Shown one piece after another: positions 35,301-47,152 of a DNA stretch of 64,000 bases (positions are counted from its first letter, which is position 1; each line of letters opens with the position of its first letter). The DNA is taken from assembly GCA_945643635.1 (NCBI GenBank), contig CALZFC010000017.1:4364501-4428500 (forward strand), given 5' to 3'. The notes below the pieces were generated by a model that saw nothing but the letters and a program-made list of their open reading frames with translations, did no database searches and was not told where the DNA came from. The translations under genes and the position numbers were made by a program. Source of the DNA: Allodiplogaster sudhausi (lineage: Eukaryota > Nematoda > Chromadorea > Rhabditida > Diplogasteridae).

Positions 35301-36514
35301 TTTTCTTTAAAAAATTGGTGACTTGCCAAAAAAAAATATCATAATCAGCCATTGGCTTTTAAAAATGGCATGGAATATTAATATTGAAAACATATTTAGA
35401 TTTCTGGCGAGAAAAAGAATAATAAATAATAAATAATAATAATTATTATTATTATTATTAATTATTATAATAAATACCTAGCGACTGTTCGCCAGGCGAG
35501 AGGGGTCCGGGAAAGCCATTCGGGCGCTGTGGCGGGAACATTTGCGGCGGCAGGAACTCCGCGAAAGGCAGCCGCTCCTCTTCGTCCTCCTCACCCTCGA
35601 TGGCGTCACCCTCATGGTGGTGACCGTGATGATGCTTGTTGTTGTTGCTGTGATGTCGAGCATGTCCGTGTCCTTTATTTGGGAAATCAAACTTTTTTTA
35701 ATCTAAAGCTCACTTTCTCTGTTAATTTCCTCTTTGATTAAATTAAATCTTGTAAATTTAATATGATCGTTTGTTGTGACAAAATATTTTCACATTAATT
35801 TTTAGCTTCTTAATAATAATGCAAAATATTATAAGAAAATAAAAGTCTTCCCACTCGCATACGAAGCACTCAGCTCCTCCTCACAAACGCCGTGCTTCTT
35901 GCAACCGCCCGATGACTCGTCTAGAGAAACATTCAAAATATTATCAACTTCACTATATTAGTCAATATATATCGTATTTTAATTGCCGCCCCTTCATTTC
36001 CTTGTAGGCGCAGAAAGTCATTGCGAAATTAGTGAACGATAAAACGAAAGGTTTAAATAGACCACAGTTTGAAAATGCACTTTTTTTTGTTGGTGACCGT
36101 TCCCATGGAAAGCGAGGACATAAGAGGTGGCTGGAAGTATAGAGAAAGAGACATGAAAGAGAGTTAGAGTGAGAGACAGAGAGTGAAATAGAGAAAAAGA
36201 GTGAGAGAGACAGAGAGAAATAGAGAATTACCGTAAACACAGCCCTTGCCGCAGGACAGCTCGAGCCATCTTCCGCCCACGCACTCGAGCACAGCGCGAC
36301 ATTTCGTCAATGGGATCAGCGCTCGCTGCGAAGCGTTCTCTCTCTCTTCCTCTCTCTCTCTCTATCTCTTTCTTTCCTACTCTCCCTCTCTCCCTTTTCT
36401 CTCTCTCTATATCTCTCGCTTTCTTAATGACTCCTTCCCTCTCTTTCTTCTTTCTTTATATATATCTTTGTATTTATCTCGTAATCAACTTTTCTCTCTC
36501 ACTCACTCTCTCTC

Positions 36515-36551
<37 letters not shown>

Positions 36552-39500
36552 AACCGTCTCCATCTTCTCTCTCTCTCTAATCTTCTGACCTCTCCTTCTC
36601 TGCAGACGGCGACCTTGCCGCCCTTGGCGCATGCCATCGGATCGAGCAGCCTTGACGACGTGCACTTGGCCTTCACCGGATCGTACGCCGTGTCTGGCTT
36701 CGAGCATCTCAAAGGTATCATTTGCATACATACATATATCAACAATCGAAGAAGATTTCTTCCAGTTATACTATGTTTAAACAGTGTATTTCTCACAATC
36801 AGCGAGGTATGAACTTATGTTTATGCAAAATAGTAATGATAGATATGTATGTATGCAGTATGTGTAGGTCGCTGAGAAATGGAATTCACCTCGCAAGTTT
36901 CCACTTGAGTGTGGTCGAGCACTCGTAGTACGCCTGGCAGTCGGTCTCGTGCGACTTTGTTTCACCCTAAATTAGTTTATATATATATATATATATATTT
37001 GTTAGTTTTACAAATGTTATTTTGTTTATATCTCTTAACTCCAAGGCGAGGGAAATAAAATCTTTTTAAAATAATATTTATAGTGTGTTCAAGAGTGCCT
37101 TGAAACATTGCATCGGCGACTCGGGCAACGGGATCGGCTGCTTGAGCGCGCAATCCGAGCACTCGGGCACAAAGTGGCCGGTAACGTTCTCGCGACAGGG
37201 CGCCGTCTCGTAACTGATAGAACGAAAGGTTACGGTATGCTCGGGCGCATCAAAAAAGATCAGAGGAAGAATGTGACGCCACCAAACCTGCCCCAGTCCG
37301 AGCATCTCTGGAAGGTCCTGCAGTTTGTAGTCTGAACAATGTCACCAGGGATGCAGATTGATTCCTGTGTAACATATCGTTCAGTATTGATTCATTTAAA
37401 TACTAATAAGTTGCTTAAAGCGTGCACCAACCGACCAAACCATCTTAAATATATACTTTTCAGAGAGCCAAAACCCTTTTTTTTCAAGTGCGCACACTCT
37501 TTGTTGAAAGGACGATAAAAACTTGTTAAAATTTTTATTAATTATTTGACTGAAAAAAAAACACAATTTTTTTTTCCTGGCAGAATGGTGAAATTTGTGA
37601 GACCATAGCGGGCGCACACGAGTAGTCCTCGACGCAGCGGCCCGCCTTTTGGCTATAGCGAGTGTAGTCGGGGCACAAGTGAGGGATGAACTCGCCGGCG
37701 GAGCACAGCATGTACTCGTTGCAGCTGATTACCACTGCCGTGCCGTCTTCACACTGGGAGAGAGATAGAAGGAGAGAGAGTGAGAGAGGGGATGAAGAAA
37801 GATGATACAATCAGAGAAATAATGTGAGAGAGAGAATTAATGGAGTGAGAGAGAGGGGAATGAAGAACAAGAATGAGAGAGTGGGAGAGAGACAGCGAGA
37901 GAGAAAAAGAGAAAGAGAAAGATGTCGTACAATGGCTTCGATCGGGCACGTCTCGATGTTCGAGCAGACTCGGTCTCGCTCGACGTACGAGAAGCCGAAG
38001 GGACACGTCCGATTCACCCATGAGCCGCCAATGCACTCTTCGTACTTTAAATTTTGTTCATTTTTATAATATTCATTTAACTACCTTTAAATTTATTTAT
38101 TTATTAAATCAGTAATAAATTCTTCATGGTACAGAAGATAATGCGAATAATATTTTTACAAATTTCTTTAAACATGTGTGTAATAGTTAATTGAATTAAT
38201 TTGTTAATTTGAAAAAAAAAATAATAAAAAAATTTGAATATGGCCCCTTGCCTTGCCACAGCTGTGCCAGTCACGACGACGTCGCTCGCCCGTCTTGCAG
38301 AGGCGGCATTCGCGAGGCGCATCGTGGCACATGCCCTCTCTGTGAAGGAGAATGGTCATAATTGGATCCTTTTGGGTCCTACCGCGACAATTAGTGACTC
38401 GCGACAGTCTGGCATACTGTAGTTGATGCATACCTGAACACTTGTCCGTCGTCGCAGACAAACGGCATGGGCAGTAGATTGTCGCAGAAGAAGCCGAACG
38501 TGCTGCAGGCGTCGCCAGCCGATGTGAACTCCCAGAGGTGATTGCTAAATGGGAGAAGTGCTTCAACAGTTCCGAAATTATTGTCGACAAACTACATGTA
38601 TACTGTAAGCTTAAATAAACACTCTTATTTGAAGGCTCCGAAAAGATTAATAGCTCTAAAATAATCCCACAACTCGATCGAAATCAGTACTATATATTTC
38701 TAAACTTTGTTAGAAATATTGTATAACCCATGGGGCCATTAAACGATGCATCAGATGTCATTAAATCTACACGCAGGTGACAAAATGATGTGAAAATGAC
38801 ACCTACCCGCAGAGATTCATTGGCGGACACTCGGTTGGGCCGCAGAGCTCGCGGTTGCCGTCGTTGCAGTTGACGAGTGACAGTGTTGGGCAGTCAATGT
38901 AACTGGAGAAAGAGAGAGAGAGAAGAGAGAGAGAAAAGTGTGATGGGCATAATCAGAACAAAAAAGGAATATAAATATAAGAGGTGCATATGTACATATG
39001 TAGGCATTTACCAAGGAGGGGCTTCATTCATACATATATGTATGTGCATTAATACATATGTACATTTATCGGATCACTTATCTGAAATGACCGAAGAGCT
39101 CTTATGTCTAAACACTCTTATGAACTTGTACTCAAATATTTACATGTGTATATCTATTTCATCCCTGGCAACATTTTCTTTTTCCATGATAGCAACTCGA
39201 TGACTCTGGAAGTGAAAGGATGGATGAATCGATGAGACCTGAACCAGCAGTTCTTCATGAAGCTGAACGTGTCTCGCTTCTTCTTCTTGCTGCTTCTGTC
39301 GGAGAAAAGGTCAAATGATGACGTGTTCTGTTTTGACGACTTCGGCTCGTGGTGGAAGACACAGTACTGACCGATCAGATGAGTCAACAAGAGCGGCTCG
39401 CCTGAGGGAAGAGAGAGCAGAGAGAGAGAGAGAAGGAGAGAAGTAGAGAATGATAGGGAGAGTGAGAAGAGAAAGAGAGAGAGAGAGAAAGAGAAAGAGA

Positions 39501-40224
39501 GAGAAAGAGAGAGAGAAAGTAATGATATTAGGCATAAGAGAGTGATAGAAGGAGTGAAAGAGAGAAAGAGAGAGCTAGATATATGTATGTATGCATATGT
39601 CGATATATATATGTATCTAGAAGCAGAAACAGAGAAAAGAGAGAAATAGCTAGAAGGATTTAGAGGAGAGACGATTGATAAAGAAGTGAATACCCGCTGG
39701 ATGCGCGGCGCACGCGTGAATCCACTCCATCGACGTCTGAGGCACGCATCCGAAACTGGCGTCATCAAAGTGATAACCTGTGATATATATGTATGCATGT
39801 ATGTCTTTCCAGGTTGCGCGCATAATCTCGTGCGCGAGAAATCGAGAGAATAAGTCGGGATTTTAAAGGTTATGGATGCCATGGAGAGCTCAGTATCGTG
39901 CTGTTCAATGAAGAGCTCTCTTAAATGTGCATGAAACTCTACCGTAATCTATTTAAATTTCTCTCCATAAAACACTTGCAAAAAGGCGTGAATTAAAACT
40001 TGAGTTTTTGGCTCCTTTGAGGGTGGAATATGAAATGTGTGATGATTGAGACCTGGCGCGCAGCCAAAGACGCTCGTCTCGCCGCCGACATCATCGCAGA
40101 GAATGGCCACAGCGAGATGACAGTCGGCTGGCGTCTTGCTCGGCCACAGCTCCCCACCAAAGGACGCCGAGTAGACGCCCGGCGGTTGCGAGGCGCAGAA
40201 CAGGGCGCGCTGGGGGGGGAGCGT

Positions 40225-40265
<41 letters not shown>

Positions 40266-40646
40266 TAAAAGAAAGAGATAAAGAAAGAGAACGGGTAAGA
40301 ATAGAAAGTGAGAGAGAGAGAGAGAGAGGTGGAGACTGACAAAAAGAGAGAGAGAGAGAGACAGAGAGAGAGACAGAGACAGAGAGAGAGAGCTAGAAGA
40401 AGTGAGAAGCGAGATCGACCTTGGCCGCCTGGCGGACGTCCTCGATGGCGACTGCTCTCTCGTAGTTCACGCACACGGGCTGTGATATCGCGCTAACGCA
40501 AGCGCCGTTTACGAAGACCTGTGATAGGGAGAGCGAGAGAAGGTTAGAGACAGAAGGAGAGAGCGAGAGAGAGAGAGAGATAGGGAGATCATTTAGAGAG
40601 AGAGAGACACGGTAAGGGAAAGGTATCGAGAGAAGTAGAGAAAGAG

Positions 40647-40692
<46 letters not shown>

Positions 40693-41242
40693 GAGAGTAC
40701 CTGTCCGAAGAGGGAGCACTTCTCCAGGAGTACACTCGTCGGGGAAAGACAGCGTAAGAAGTGGGGCGAGCAATCGCCGAGTTGGAGCAGCTTCCCAGAG
40801 GAGGAGCAGAAGGCGGCGAGATCCACACGGATCAGGTTGGCGAAGTCGGCGAGGCAACTGGAGAGGGAAGATTTAAGAGGAGACATCGAGAAGGTTAGAC
40901 AGGATGACGGAGAGATTTGGGAGTCAAGGCGAAAATTAGGACCAAAAGAGAGCGGGCTGGACAGCGCGAGAGTACAAGGGAAATCAGAGCGTGAGAAAAT
41001 TGTACATAGAAGTAGAGACAGCGGCTAATAATACTTCATAATAAAAAATATTAGGACTGGAAAAAATGTATAATGAAAATCAAGGAAAGGATTGTGCTAT
41101 TTTAGTTGTTTTGAAAGAATGAAATAAAAATTAATGACTGTGTCTACTTTTCAACTCACGAGCATTGTTGAAGCAAAGAAGAGTAGAGAAGCATGATGAG
41201 CAAAGCATTTTGTCTGCAGAGAAGAGGAGGTCGTAGCCTCAT
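29392..41242 (-). CDS. Large secreted multi-CBM14 (peritrophin-A) chitin-binding protein
   Basis: About 27 small exons on the minus strand. Exon 1 (41242-41160) is a signal peptide (MRLRPPLLCRQNALLIMLLY...). Many exons carry cysteine-spaced CBM14-like modules: GDCSPHFLRC (40.8 kb), YEECIGGSWVNRTCPFG (38.0), CEDGTAVVISCNEYMLC (37.7), HETDCQAYYEC (36.9), CRAVLECVGGRW (36.27), DTWYWRCEDDGYLQRTQC (32.95), CYDVCDYSGWQKREC (30.5), and a complete one RDRSNCSNFYQCASG with ICDHMANVPEC (29.5). Between modules are a His/Asn/acidic exon (35.67-35.48 kb) and a Pro-rich exon (35.3-35.0 kb). The stop is at 29392-29394. CBM14 proteins bind chitin extracellularly; the nematode eggshell protein CBD-1 is an obvious comparison, but orthology is inferred. 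Introns contain (GA)n/(CT)n tracts, a 76-bp satellite, a MITE and a small plus-strand ORF. Two or three donors look like GC. Confidence 0.75.
30925..32500. repeat. 76-bp tandem satellite, about 20 units, intronic
   Basis: Near-perfect array with unit landmarks AATGAGAAAAAGGTTATGG, AAGATGGATATTGAGAGCG and TTTAATATTTT. Each unit contains AATGAGAAAAAGGTTAT twice, so the unit itself looks like an older partial duplication. The main visible variant is T or C in GGTTATYTAATTTA. The array sits in an intron between two CBM14-gene exons (30868-30757 and 32676-32595). Confidence 0.97.
33196..33637. mobile_element. G-rich MITE with TA flanks
   Basis: The left end reads TACCGTATTTTCTCTATTAG and continues TGCCCCC. 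The right end, read in reverse, is TACTGTATTTTCTCTATTAG and continues TGCCCC. Both sides abut TA, as expected for Tc1/mariner/pogo-type target sites. Inside, CTATTAGAGGGAGGGG-type words and poly-G runs (up to about 12) repeat on both sides of a 180-bp AT-rich centre. No coding capacity. It lies in an intron of the CBM14 gene. Confidence 0.8.
33986..34297 (+). CDS. Small Ser/Arg-rich plus helical ORF, unknown, nested antisense in CBM14 gene
   Basis: Intron-less frame of 103 codons beginning MSRPFPRHRGISRSRSGLHE, followed by a Ser-rich linker and a predicted amphipathic helix (FIRMIEEHNASLNRRLDTMD, then QLLREILEALN). It is GC-richer than its surroundings, with a likely AATAAA signal at 34306-34311. 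The architecture (SR-rich start, short helix with a MD pair) resembles the N-terminus of the gene starting at 62998. Could be an independent gene or a transposon-derived fragment. Confidence 0.45.
   Translation: MSRPFPRHRGISRSRSGLHETSQSRTPSSSSFEARVLAFIRMIEEHNASLNRRLDTMDQLLREILEALNGPAAHLQGDTSSRDKLSSLARTPASYPTHGDEPL
36340..36600. repeat. (CT)n-rich intron
   Basis: This ~260-bp intron of the CBM14 gene is almost entirely CT/TCTTT on the plus strand, i.e. purine-rich in the transcript. Other long tracts of either polarity lie at 40226-40390, 40560-40690, 41985-42075, 42680-42768 and 43308-43376. Confidence 0.85.
39945..40030. repeat. Dispersed short repeat, family A, copy in CBM14 gene intron
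   Basis: It contains CCGTAATCTATTTAAATTTC, TTGCAAAAAGGCGTGAATTA and TTGAGTTTTTGGCTCCTTTG, matching the outer and core words of the aquaporin-intron copy. Confidence 0.55.
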
Positions 41243-41974
41243 CTGAAGTTAGAGGGCAGTTGATTCATTCTCAACGCTTATTGTTAGAGGACTCTCAAGT
41301 CTTGCTTAAGATCAATGTCTTTATGTACATACAAAAAGACAACAAAGTAATGAATTCTTATTCATATTCCTTTACAAGTTTTGGCCAAAAAATAAAAATA
41401 AAATAAAAGAATTTGTCAACGCTATCAGAGTAATGAAGTCTTCGAATGAAACTTTGAAGAAAACGTTTCAAGCTTCCTTCTCCTTTCACGAGCAAAGAAA
41501 AGAAGTGAAGTTCGACTAATTGCATTTATTCGGCGCCAGTTCTTCACTTCGTCTGGAGTTGCTGTCATTTAAATGCGAAGTGAATACCATTGTAGTGATG
41601 ACTTCTCTAACAAGTGGCCCACTAATCTGAAAACAATTTTGTGTTCGTCACGACAATATATATTTTAACTGTCAAATTTGCTTACTATAAGACATATATT
41701 CATGTCATTTATATCTGTATATACATACCTATGGAAAATGGCAGAGTTATCAATTGTAAGCACATCGAGACTAACAATATGTTTGCTCGGGTACATTTGC
41801 ATTAGACTGTGGGTCATCATTGTTCATCAAAGAAGCATCTGCCATGGGTAAAAAATCAGCGAGTTGGAGACCTTGAATTGTGCAATAGTGTGGAGAAGTC
41901 TGGGAATGCGTGTATCATCGAGCCGGGCACAATCTGTGAACAGTTTGCGCCGTATGCCCAGCTGGCATTCGCAC

Positions 41975-42040
<66 letters not shown>

Positions 42041-42706
42041 TTTTCTCTCTCTCTCTCTCTCTTTCTCTCTCTTGAGTGCTGAGTTATTATTGGACTTTTT
42101 TGAGCTTCTTGAGCTTCATGGTTTGACTGTGCCAACAAACATGCCGAATTTGCTGCGTCTGGAGCCGTTTGAAAGATGGATAACAAGAAGATGGATAACA
42201 CTTCGCCAAAAATGCCCATATGCTTTTCACATGCCTGCGGCATGAAGAGTTGCGAGCATTTTGCCTTTGGAATGTCTACACCAGTGAAATGACAAGAACG
42301 AGGAGAGCAGATTTGGACATTTACAAAGCGCTTCAAGCGAGTGAACGGGCATTGCGCAGCAACGTATGTATACAAATAGACAACATTTTACACTATATAA
42401 AAAATATCACTACGTCACTTCATTTCCTCAAACTTTGGCAAACCCGTTAAAGAGGCTACATATTTTGATTGGCATAATTAATCGTGTTGTATCCCTTGAG
42501 GGAACTGCATTGATAGATTGCATGCACTCTTTGTACTTTGACAGAAGCAAACAGTTGGAGTGCACTCCCTGTTGGCCTGAAATCTTTGTCCCTTGCCCTC
42601 TAAAACTATAGTTTGGCCTGCCTTGTCCTTTTATTTCGCAAATCCCTATCTATTCCTTTGTCTTGCTCACTGCGGAGAGGAAGAGAGAAAGAGAGAGAGA
42701 GAGAGC

Positions 42707-42743
<37 letters not shown>

Positions 42744-43310
42744 CGAGAGAGAGAGAGAGAGAGAAAGGTTACATCCATAAGAAGCCACATAGTTGGAGCT
42801 GGAGTCAACGGCAGAACATTACAGTATCCTCATCATTCAGTCTCCGCTTAGGACATTAGCATTTCGATTTTATATATACCTTAAAAGTGCCTTTCCGAGA
42901 ATATTTGACTAATGGTTTTATGAATGTGAATCAATTCGAATTTGTCAAAAACGTACTACAGGAAAGTTTAAATCATTTATTTCCACTTTTTACTAAGTTA
43001 AAAGACTATAAAAATTGGTTCGGAAAAGTTTTTTTTACAGTAGCTATTAGAAGCCTTCCTATTTCAGGCTCTCTATTTATTTATTTATTCTCCAAACAGA
43101 AGAATTGACAAATATTGGCCCGTTTATGTCTCTTTTCTACTTATGTGTCTTTCTCTCTTCTTCTCTCGAATTATCTCGAGCGGAAAAATAATCTTGAATA
43201 ATATGTACATCTTGAATGCGTCCACAGCGTCAAGTCAGGCCACGAACTTTTGACAAGAATAGAGATATGTAGTTTCTTCATTGAGTCAAGCATCGAGAGA
43301 CACATCGAGT

Positions 43311-43374
<64 letters not shown>

Positions 43375-43808
43375 TAGCGCGCGTGAGTGTGGAAGAGATA
43401 GTTAGAGGTAGAGGGAGAGTTCCATTAAGTTTACCCATGACGTGGTATACTGCAGTCGGAGAGAAAAAGAAAAGAAAAAGAAAAAAAGGAAAAAGTGCTC
43501 TATGAACCGATAACCAAAGTGCAATTGCGAACAGTCGCATTTGCATCGATTACTTCATCATCTTTTACTTTTGCTTCGAAGTCTTCCTCACCTGCTCATT
43601 AAGAGAGCCTCTCTGTAAGGATCAAGCAGCCCTCCATGGGGGCCTGCCCCGGGTAAAAATTTTTGATTTGGCTATCCAAAATTTAATCAGGGGTACTTAT
43701 GTGCACTATGAACAAAATTAGAAGGTCAATTTTGTTAAAAAAAATTTTTTGTGGCCTGGGCATGCAAATGTATGGAAAAAGTTTAAGTCCCCATAACTTT
43801 CTTTAACA
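41243..43808. other. Upstream region with unassigned exon candidates
   Basis: Minus-strand frames near 42330-42080 (containing TAPDAANSACLLAQSNHEAQ) and 41965-41830 (containing GIRRKLFTDCARLDDTRIPR) look protein-like and flank a (GA)n tract, but no start, splice pairing or family could be fixed. A plus-strand frame at 42887-43108 is AT-rich and unrecognised. (GA)n tracts lie at 42680-42768 and 43308-43376. Confidence 0.3.
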
Positions 43809-44618
43809 TCAATATTTTTCAATTTTCTTTTTTTTAGCGGAATCAACGTTGGATTCTGAACAAACACAGCCCAGGTGTCTCAGTCAACTATTTCATTTTC
43901 ACATCGAAAAATTACTTTTAATATTTGAATTTGACGGCAAAGTACCTTATACTCATTTGTGTGTGGGTGTTATATCTCAAAATGTAGAGCATTAAAAACT
44001 GTATAACATATATTCTTTTCGCTTCGCGTACACTACCCCTAAGGGGTGGAAAATAGGTTCAAATATTGGTGCCTCGGATATTTAGGATTCAAGGAATGCG
44101 TGAAAAGAAGTTAAATTCTTGTTGTAACATAAAATGAACCATTTCATTCGATTCAGCACGTGCTTCTTTTCAAAAAAGCTTTACATTAAAGTTTCATAAA
44201 ATTATCATCTTCCATGAAAAAAACCCATTTTTCGATTTTTCAGCCATTGTCCGAAAATGACCTAAAACTATTCGAATCGCTGTAGTTTCAATTATTTCAG
44301 CGAGAACAGAATGCGGATAGTACTATTCAGTACGCGACAAAATTCTATACAACATATATCCATTACATCTGGATATGACGTCCCTACGAATTACAGTATC
44401 GATTTTCCAAAGGCCGTCGCGCCCAAACTGACAGAACCGCATTTGGTAACTTTTCTTGAAATTTTAATGTTTCTTACTCATCCAATATATCATTCTGCTC
44501 CATTCAGCATACTGAATTCAGAACAGATGTTTATTTTGCAGATTTCCCGAGTTTGATTTCATCAATTCTGAATGTTGCACTTTTTGGTTCCTTTTCGTAT
44601 CTGTAAAATGTACGAAAA
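43809..44618. repeat. Left arm of ~810-bp inverted repeat
   Basis: Reverse complement of 47439-48249 with only scattered differences; both arms contain the same 81-codon frame (44311-44556 and 47502-47747). The outer edge starts TCAATATTTTTCAATTTTC. The inner edge lies inside the last coding exon of the EGF/TM gene. Confidence 0.95.
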
Positions 44619-44866
44619 ATGATGATGGCGACAACGGCGAAAATGACGCAAAGACTGGCAGATACTCCGTGGTCGTCGACTGAAAGAAAAAAATAAGTGG
44701 AATGTAATGCCTAACAAATGCGTATAATTAGTAAAAAAAACTGTTCTGCTTACCAGGTGTGCACATCACTCCAGAAAAGCCATCCGCGCACACGCAGGTG
44801 AACTCAAACCTCGTGACTTCCATACATGTCGTGTTAGGGGGGCAGTCGCACATTTTGTGAACACTA
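44531..44866 (-). CDS. 3' end of an EGF-domain single-pass membrane protein
   Basis: Two minus-strand exons join in phase 1. The first (~44866-44756) encodes an EGF-like module CDCPPNTTCMEVTRFEFTCV followed by CADGFSGVMCTP. The second (~44681-44531) encodes SASLCVIFAVVAIIIFRTFY, a transmembrane helix, then a basic tail KEPKSATFRIDEIKLGKSAK and TAA at 44531-44533. Upstream exons are not found: the next 400 bp are AT-rich and then comes the transposase gene. The last ~29 codons lie inside the left inverted arm, and the other arm carries a decayed copy with an extra A. So the gene is truncated, interrupted, or carried by the element. Confidence 0.6.
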
Positions 44867-44954
44867 AATAAACTCTGAACGTGTACAATAACCAAGATAA
44901 GATAGCTTTCATTACAATGAAATCAATTGAATGATGACAAACATCACGTATAAA

Positions 44955-45033
44955 TTACAGTACTTTTGTGTTCGGATTGTCAGACAGTATTCTCTTACAG
45001 TACTTTTGTGTTCGGTTTGTCAGACACTGTGCC
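44955..45033. repeat. Two-copy 40-bp tandem repeat
   Basis: TTACAGTACTTTTGTGTTCG starts at 44955 and again at 44995, with TTGTCAGACA in each unit. It lies between the EGF exon and the transposase gene. Confidence 0.85.
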
Positions 45034-45278
45034 AAATAGGTATATGATCTTGCAAAGTGGTGCCGAATATATTGTTAAGTCCTCATATATTCAATGAATT
45101 TATCATTATTCTTAAAAGTAGTTCTAACCACACTTTCCAATACATTTTTTAGAAATTCGAACGCATATAATATTGAAATAGAAATCCAGTAACAGCAATC
45201 AGTTATTTTTAGCCATACAATTTTAAGCAGACAAATTGCGAACTAAAAAAGTTTGATTATTGCAGATCGGAAGCTTTG

Positions 45279-47152
45279 TTATCGTAATTCATCTTTAAAA
45301 TGTGTTCCTTCGGTTGTTTCCGATGGGTTCTCCACATCTTCAGCTAATTCGGTTTGGGCATGCGCAATTACCCTGTGATCAGCAGTGATGTCAAACTGCG
45401 GGTCAGTTTCAAATTCTTCCTCTTCGTCTCCTTCTTGCGTGAACAGGTCCTGGAGCACCGCATCTGTTTCCTCAGATTCAGTCGGAATTGGTGGGTTCTA
45501 TAAGAGATATTTTTGTTCTCTGCATCCAGCGATTATTCTTCCTAACTTTCTTTTGTTGCTGAGCGAGGCGTGAGAAGATGGAAGCTATTTGGCGATAATT
45601 TAGAAGCTCATGTGGTGCGAATAACAGCTTGTCTTGGCTGTCCACTGCGTTTCGCATACGTTGCTCTGCGGCGCGAGGGTCAGTTTTTACTTTAGTACGC
45701 CACCCTTCTTCGAAGATATTCTTGATAAATTCCTTGGAGCGTTCGGGAAGTCGCTCCCCTTTCTTGCGGTCACGAAGTGCCCATCCTTCCTTAGTTTTCT
45801 TTCCGCTTTCAGTAGTTTCCTAAAGCAAAGGATATATATACATTATATATAAATATATACATATATATATAATTATAAATGTGTTGAGAACAGCGTTTTC
45901 CGTGTTCTTCTCACCATCAGCGAAACTTTGAGTTATCAAACCTGCAGTGATGCAACTGCGGCCTGCACCTCAGGGTAGAAACGCTTCTCCTGAACACCTT
46001 CTAGTGCACAGGTATAATACTGTAAGGAAATGTCACGTAAAGTGAAGCGCTCCGGGATGTAGTTATGCTTGCCAATGAGAAGGTGTCTCGCAAGTTGGTG
46101 CGAGCTGAGAAATTCAGACATGCATGCCTCTTCGGGACACCGAAACAGATATGTCTCAAGCGCGCATGTGTCGGAGTCTTCGGCTGCACAATCGCCTTTA
46201 GTCGAATCAAGCGGTGGGTCACAGGTTGTGCTTTCTTCTGAGCGCATGCGCTTTCCAGGTGTCGACCAGAAATCGACCATGTGGCTGAGTTTGCCTCCGC
46301 TCCTCCGGGTGCTTGAAAACACGACATTCGAAGTCATTGTGGAATATGGAACAACTTTTCCAGAGCCGATGCGAGAGTGCCTGTAGGCGCGTACTCCTTC
46401 TTTTTCAAACACAAACGTATTGAGGGTTGAAATCCCGGGGATTTTCGTTGTCGAAGCTTTGGCATTTGTCAGGGTTCTGACGTAAACAGATAGTCCCGAC
46501 AGTTGCTTACTGCCATGAAGAACAGCTTGAAAAAATTCGTCTGCATTTTTGACGTCATGTCCAGAGTCCACGTAATCGTGAACTTTACGTTTCACGACTG
46601 CAGCGAAGCGATCGCAAGCCGACTTCCCTGCCTGAGCCTCACTGAAGAAGTACGAAGCGATCTCCACGTTAGTTCTTGCTGAGACGTCATGCAGACTGGC
46701 GATCGTAGCGCTACTTTTGTAACATCCTGGCAAAGAAAAAGTGATAAAATAATAGCATTTCTAATAATACGATCATTACGTACATGAAGAATATATTATC
46801 ACATACCGGCATTATCGGACCTAAGATGAACTTTCTTAATTCCAACACGAGATAGTTCAAGGAGGGCATGAGCGATATTTGAAGTAACGGCAGTTGTGTC
46901 CTGAAGATAGGCACCTTGACTGTACTATCATAAGAAGTAATATGAAAAACGTACCTGAAGATCTCCTTCCATAATGTGAACGAAAGTATGCTGAGTCAGT
47001 TCGCCATTAATTCTGGCAAGAACGTGACTAATATGCCAAGAAATTCCACGCTTGGCGTAATAATCCGTAGTCTTCTCACGTGCGAAGAGGGGAAGCAGTT
47101 TCATCGCCCAATCGAGCGTAATCAGAGCTTCGCCGTTCCCCAAGTTTGAGAC
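45279..47152 (-). CDS. Transposase-like protein, N-terminally truncated
   Basis: Minus-strand exons: ~47152-46954, ~46908-46806, ~46730-45940, ~45822-45550 and ~45497-45279. Motifs in order are ITLDWAMKLLP and KRGISWHISHV in exon 1, LRSDNAGCYKSS across the exon 2/3 join, KSACDRFAAVVKRKVHDYV, and a C2H2-like ECPEEACMSEFLSSHQLARH pattern in exon 3. The C-terminus has GWALRDRKKGERLPERSKEF then RAAEQRMRNA and IASIFSRLAQQQKK, and it ends in an acidic tail. I recall this arrangement from uncharacterised repeat-encoded proteins of cnidarians and molluscs. The two conserved Asp (LDWAMK, SDNAG) would suit an RNase H-fold DDE enzyme; that is inference. No N-terminal domain upstream of ITLDWAMK was found before the right arm begins at 47439. 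Confidence 0.6.

Noticed and set aside
39154..39882. 242-codon minus-strand ORF as a single exon
   Set aside because: It reads through a (TC)n intron. Only the parts at about 39786-39695 and 39402-39242 fit as CBM14-gene exons.
44311..44556. Identical 81-codon ORFs in both inverted arms as a real gene pair
   Set aside because: The frames are AT-rich with no motif, and identity is explained by the arms being copies of each other.
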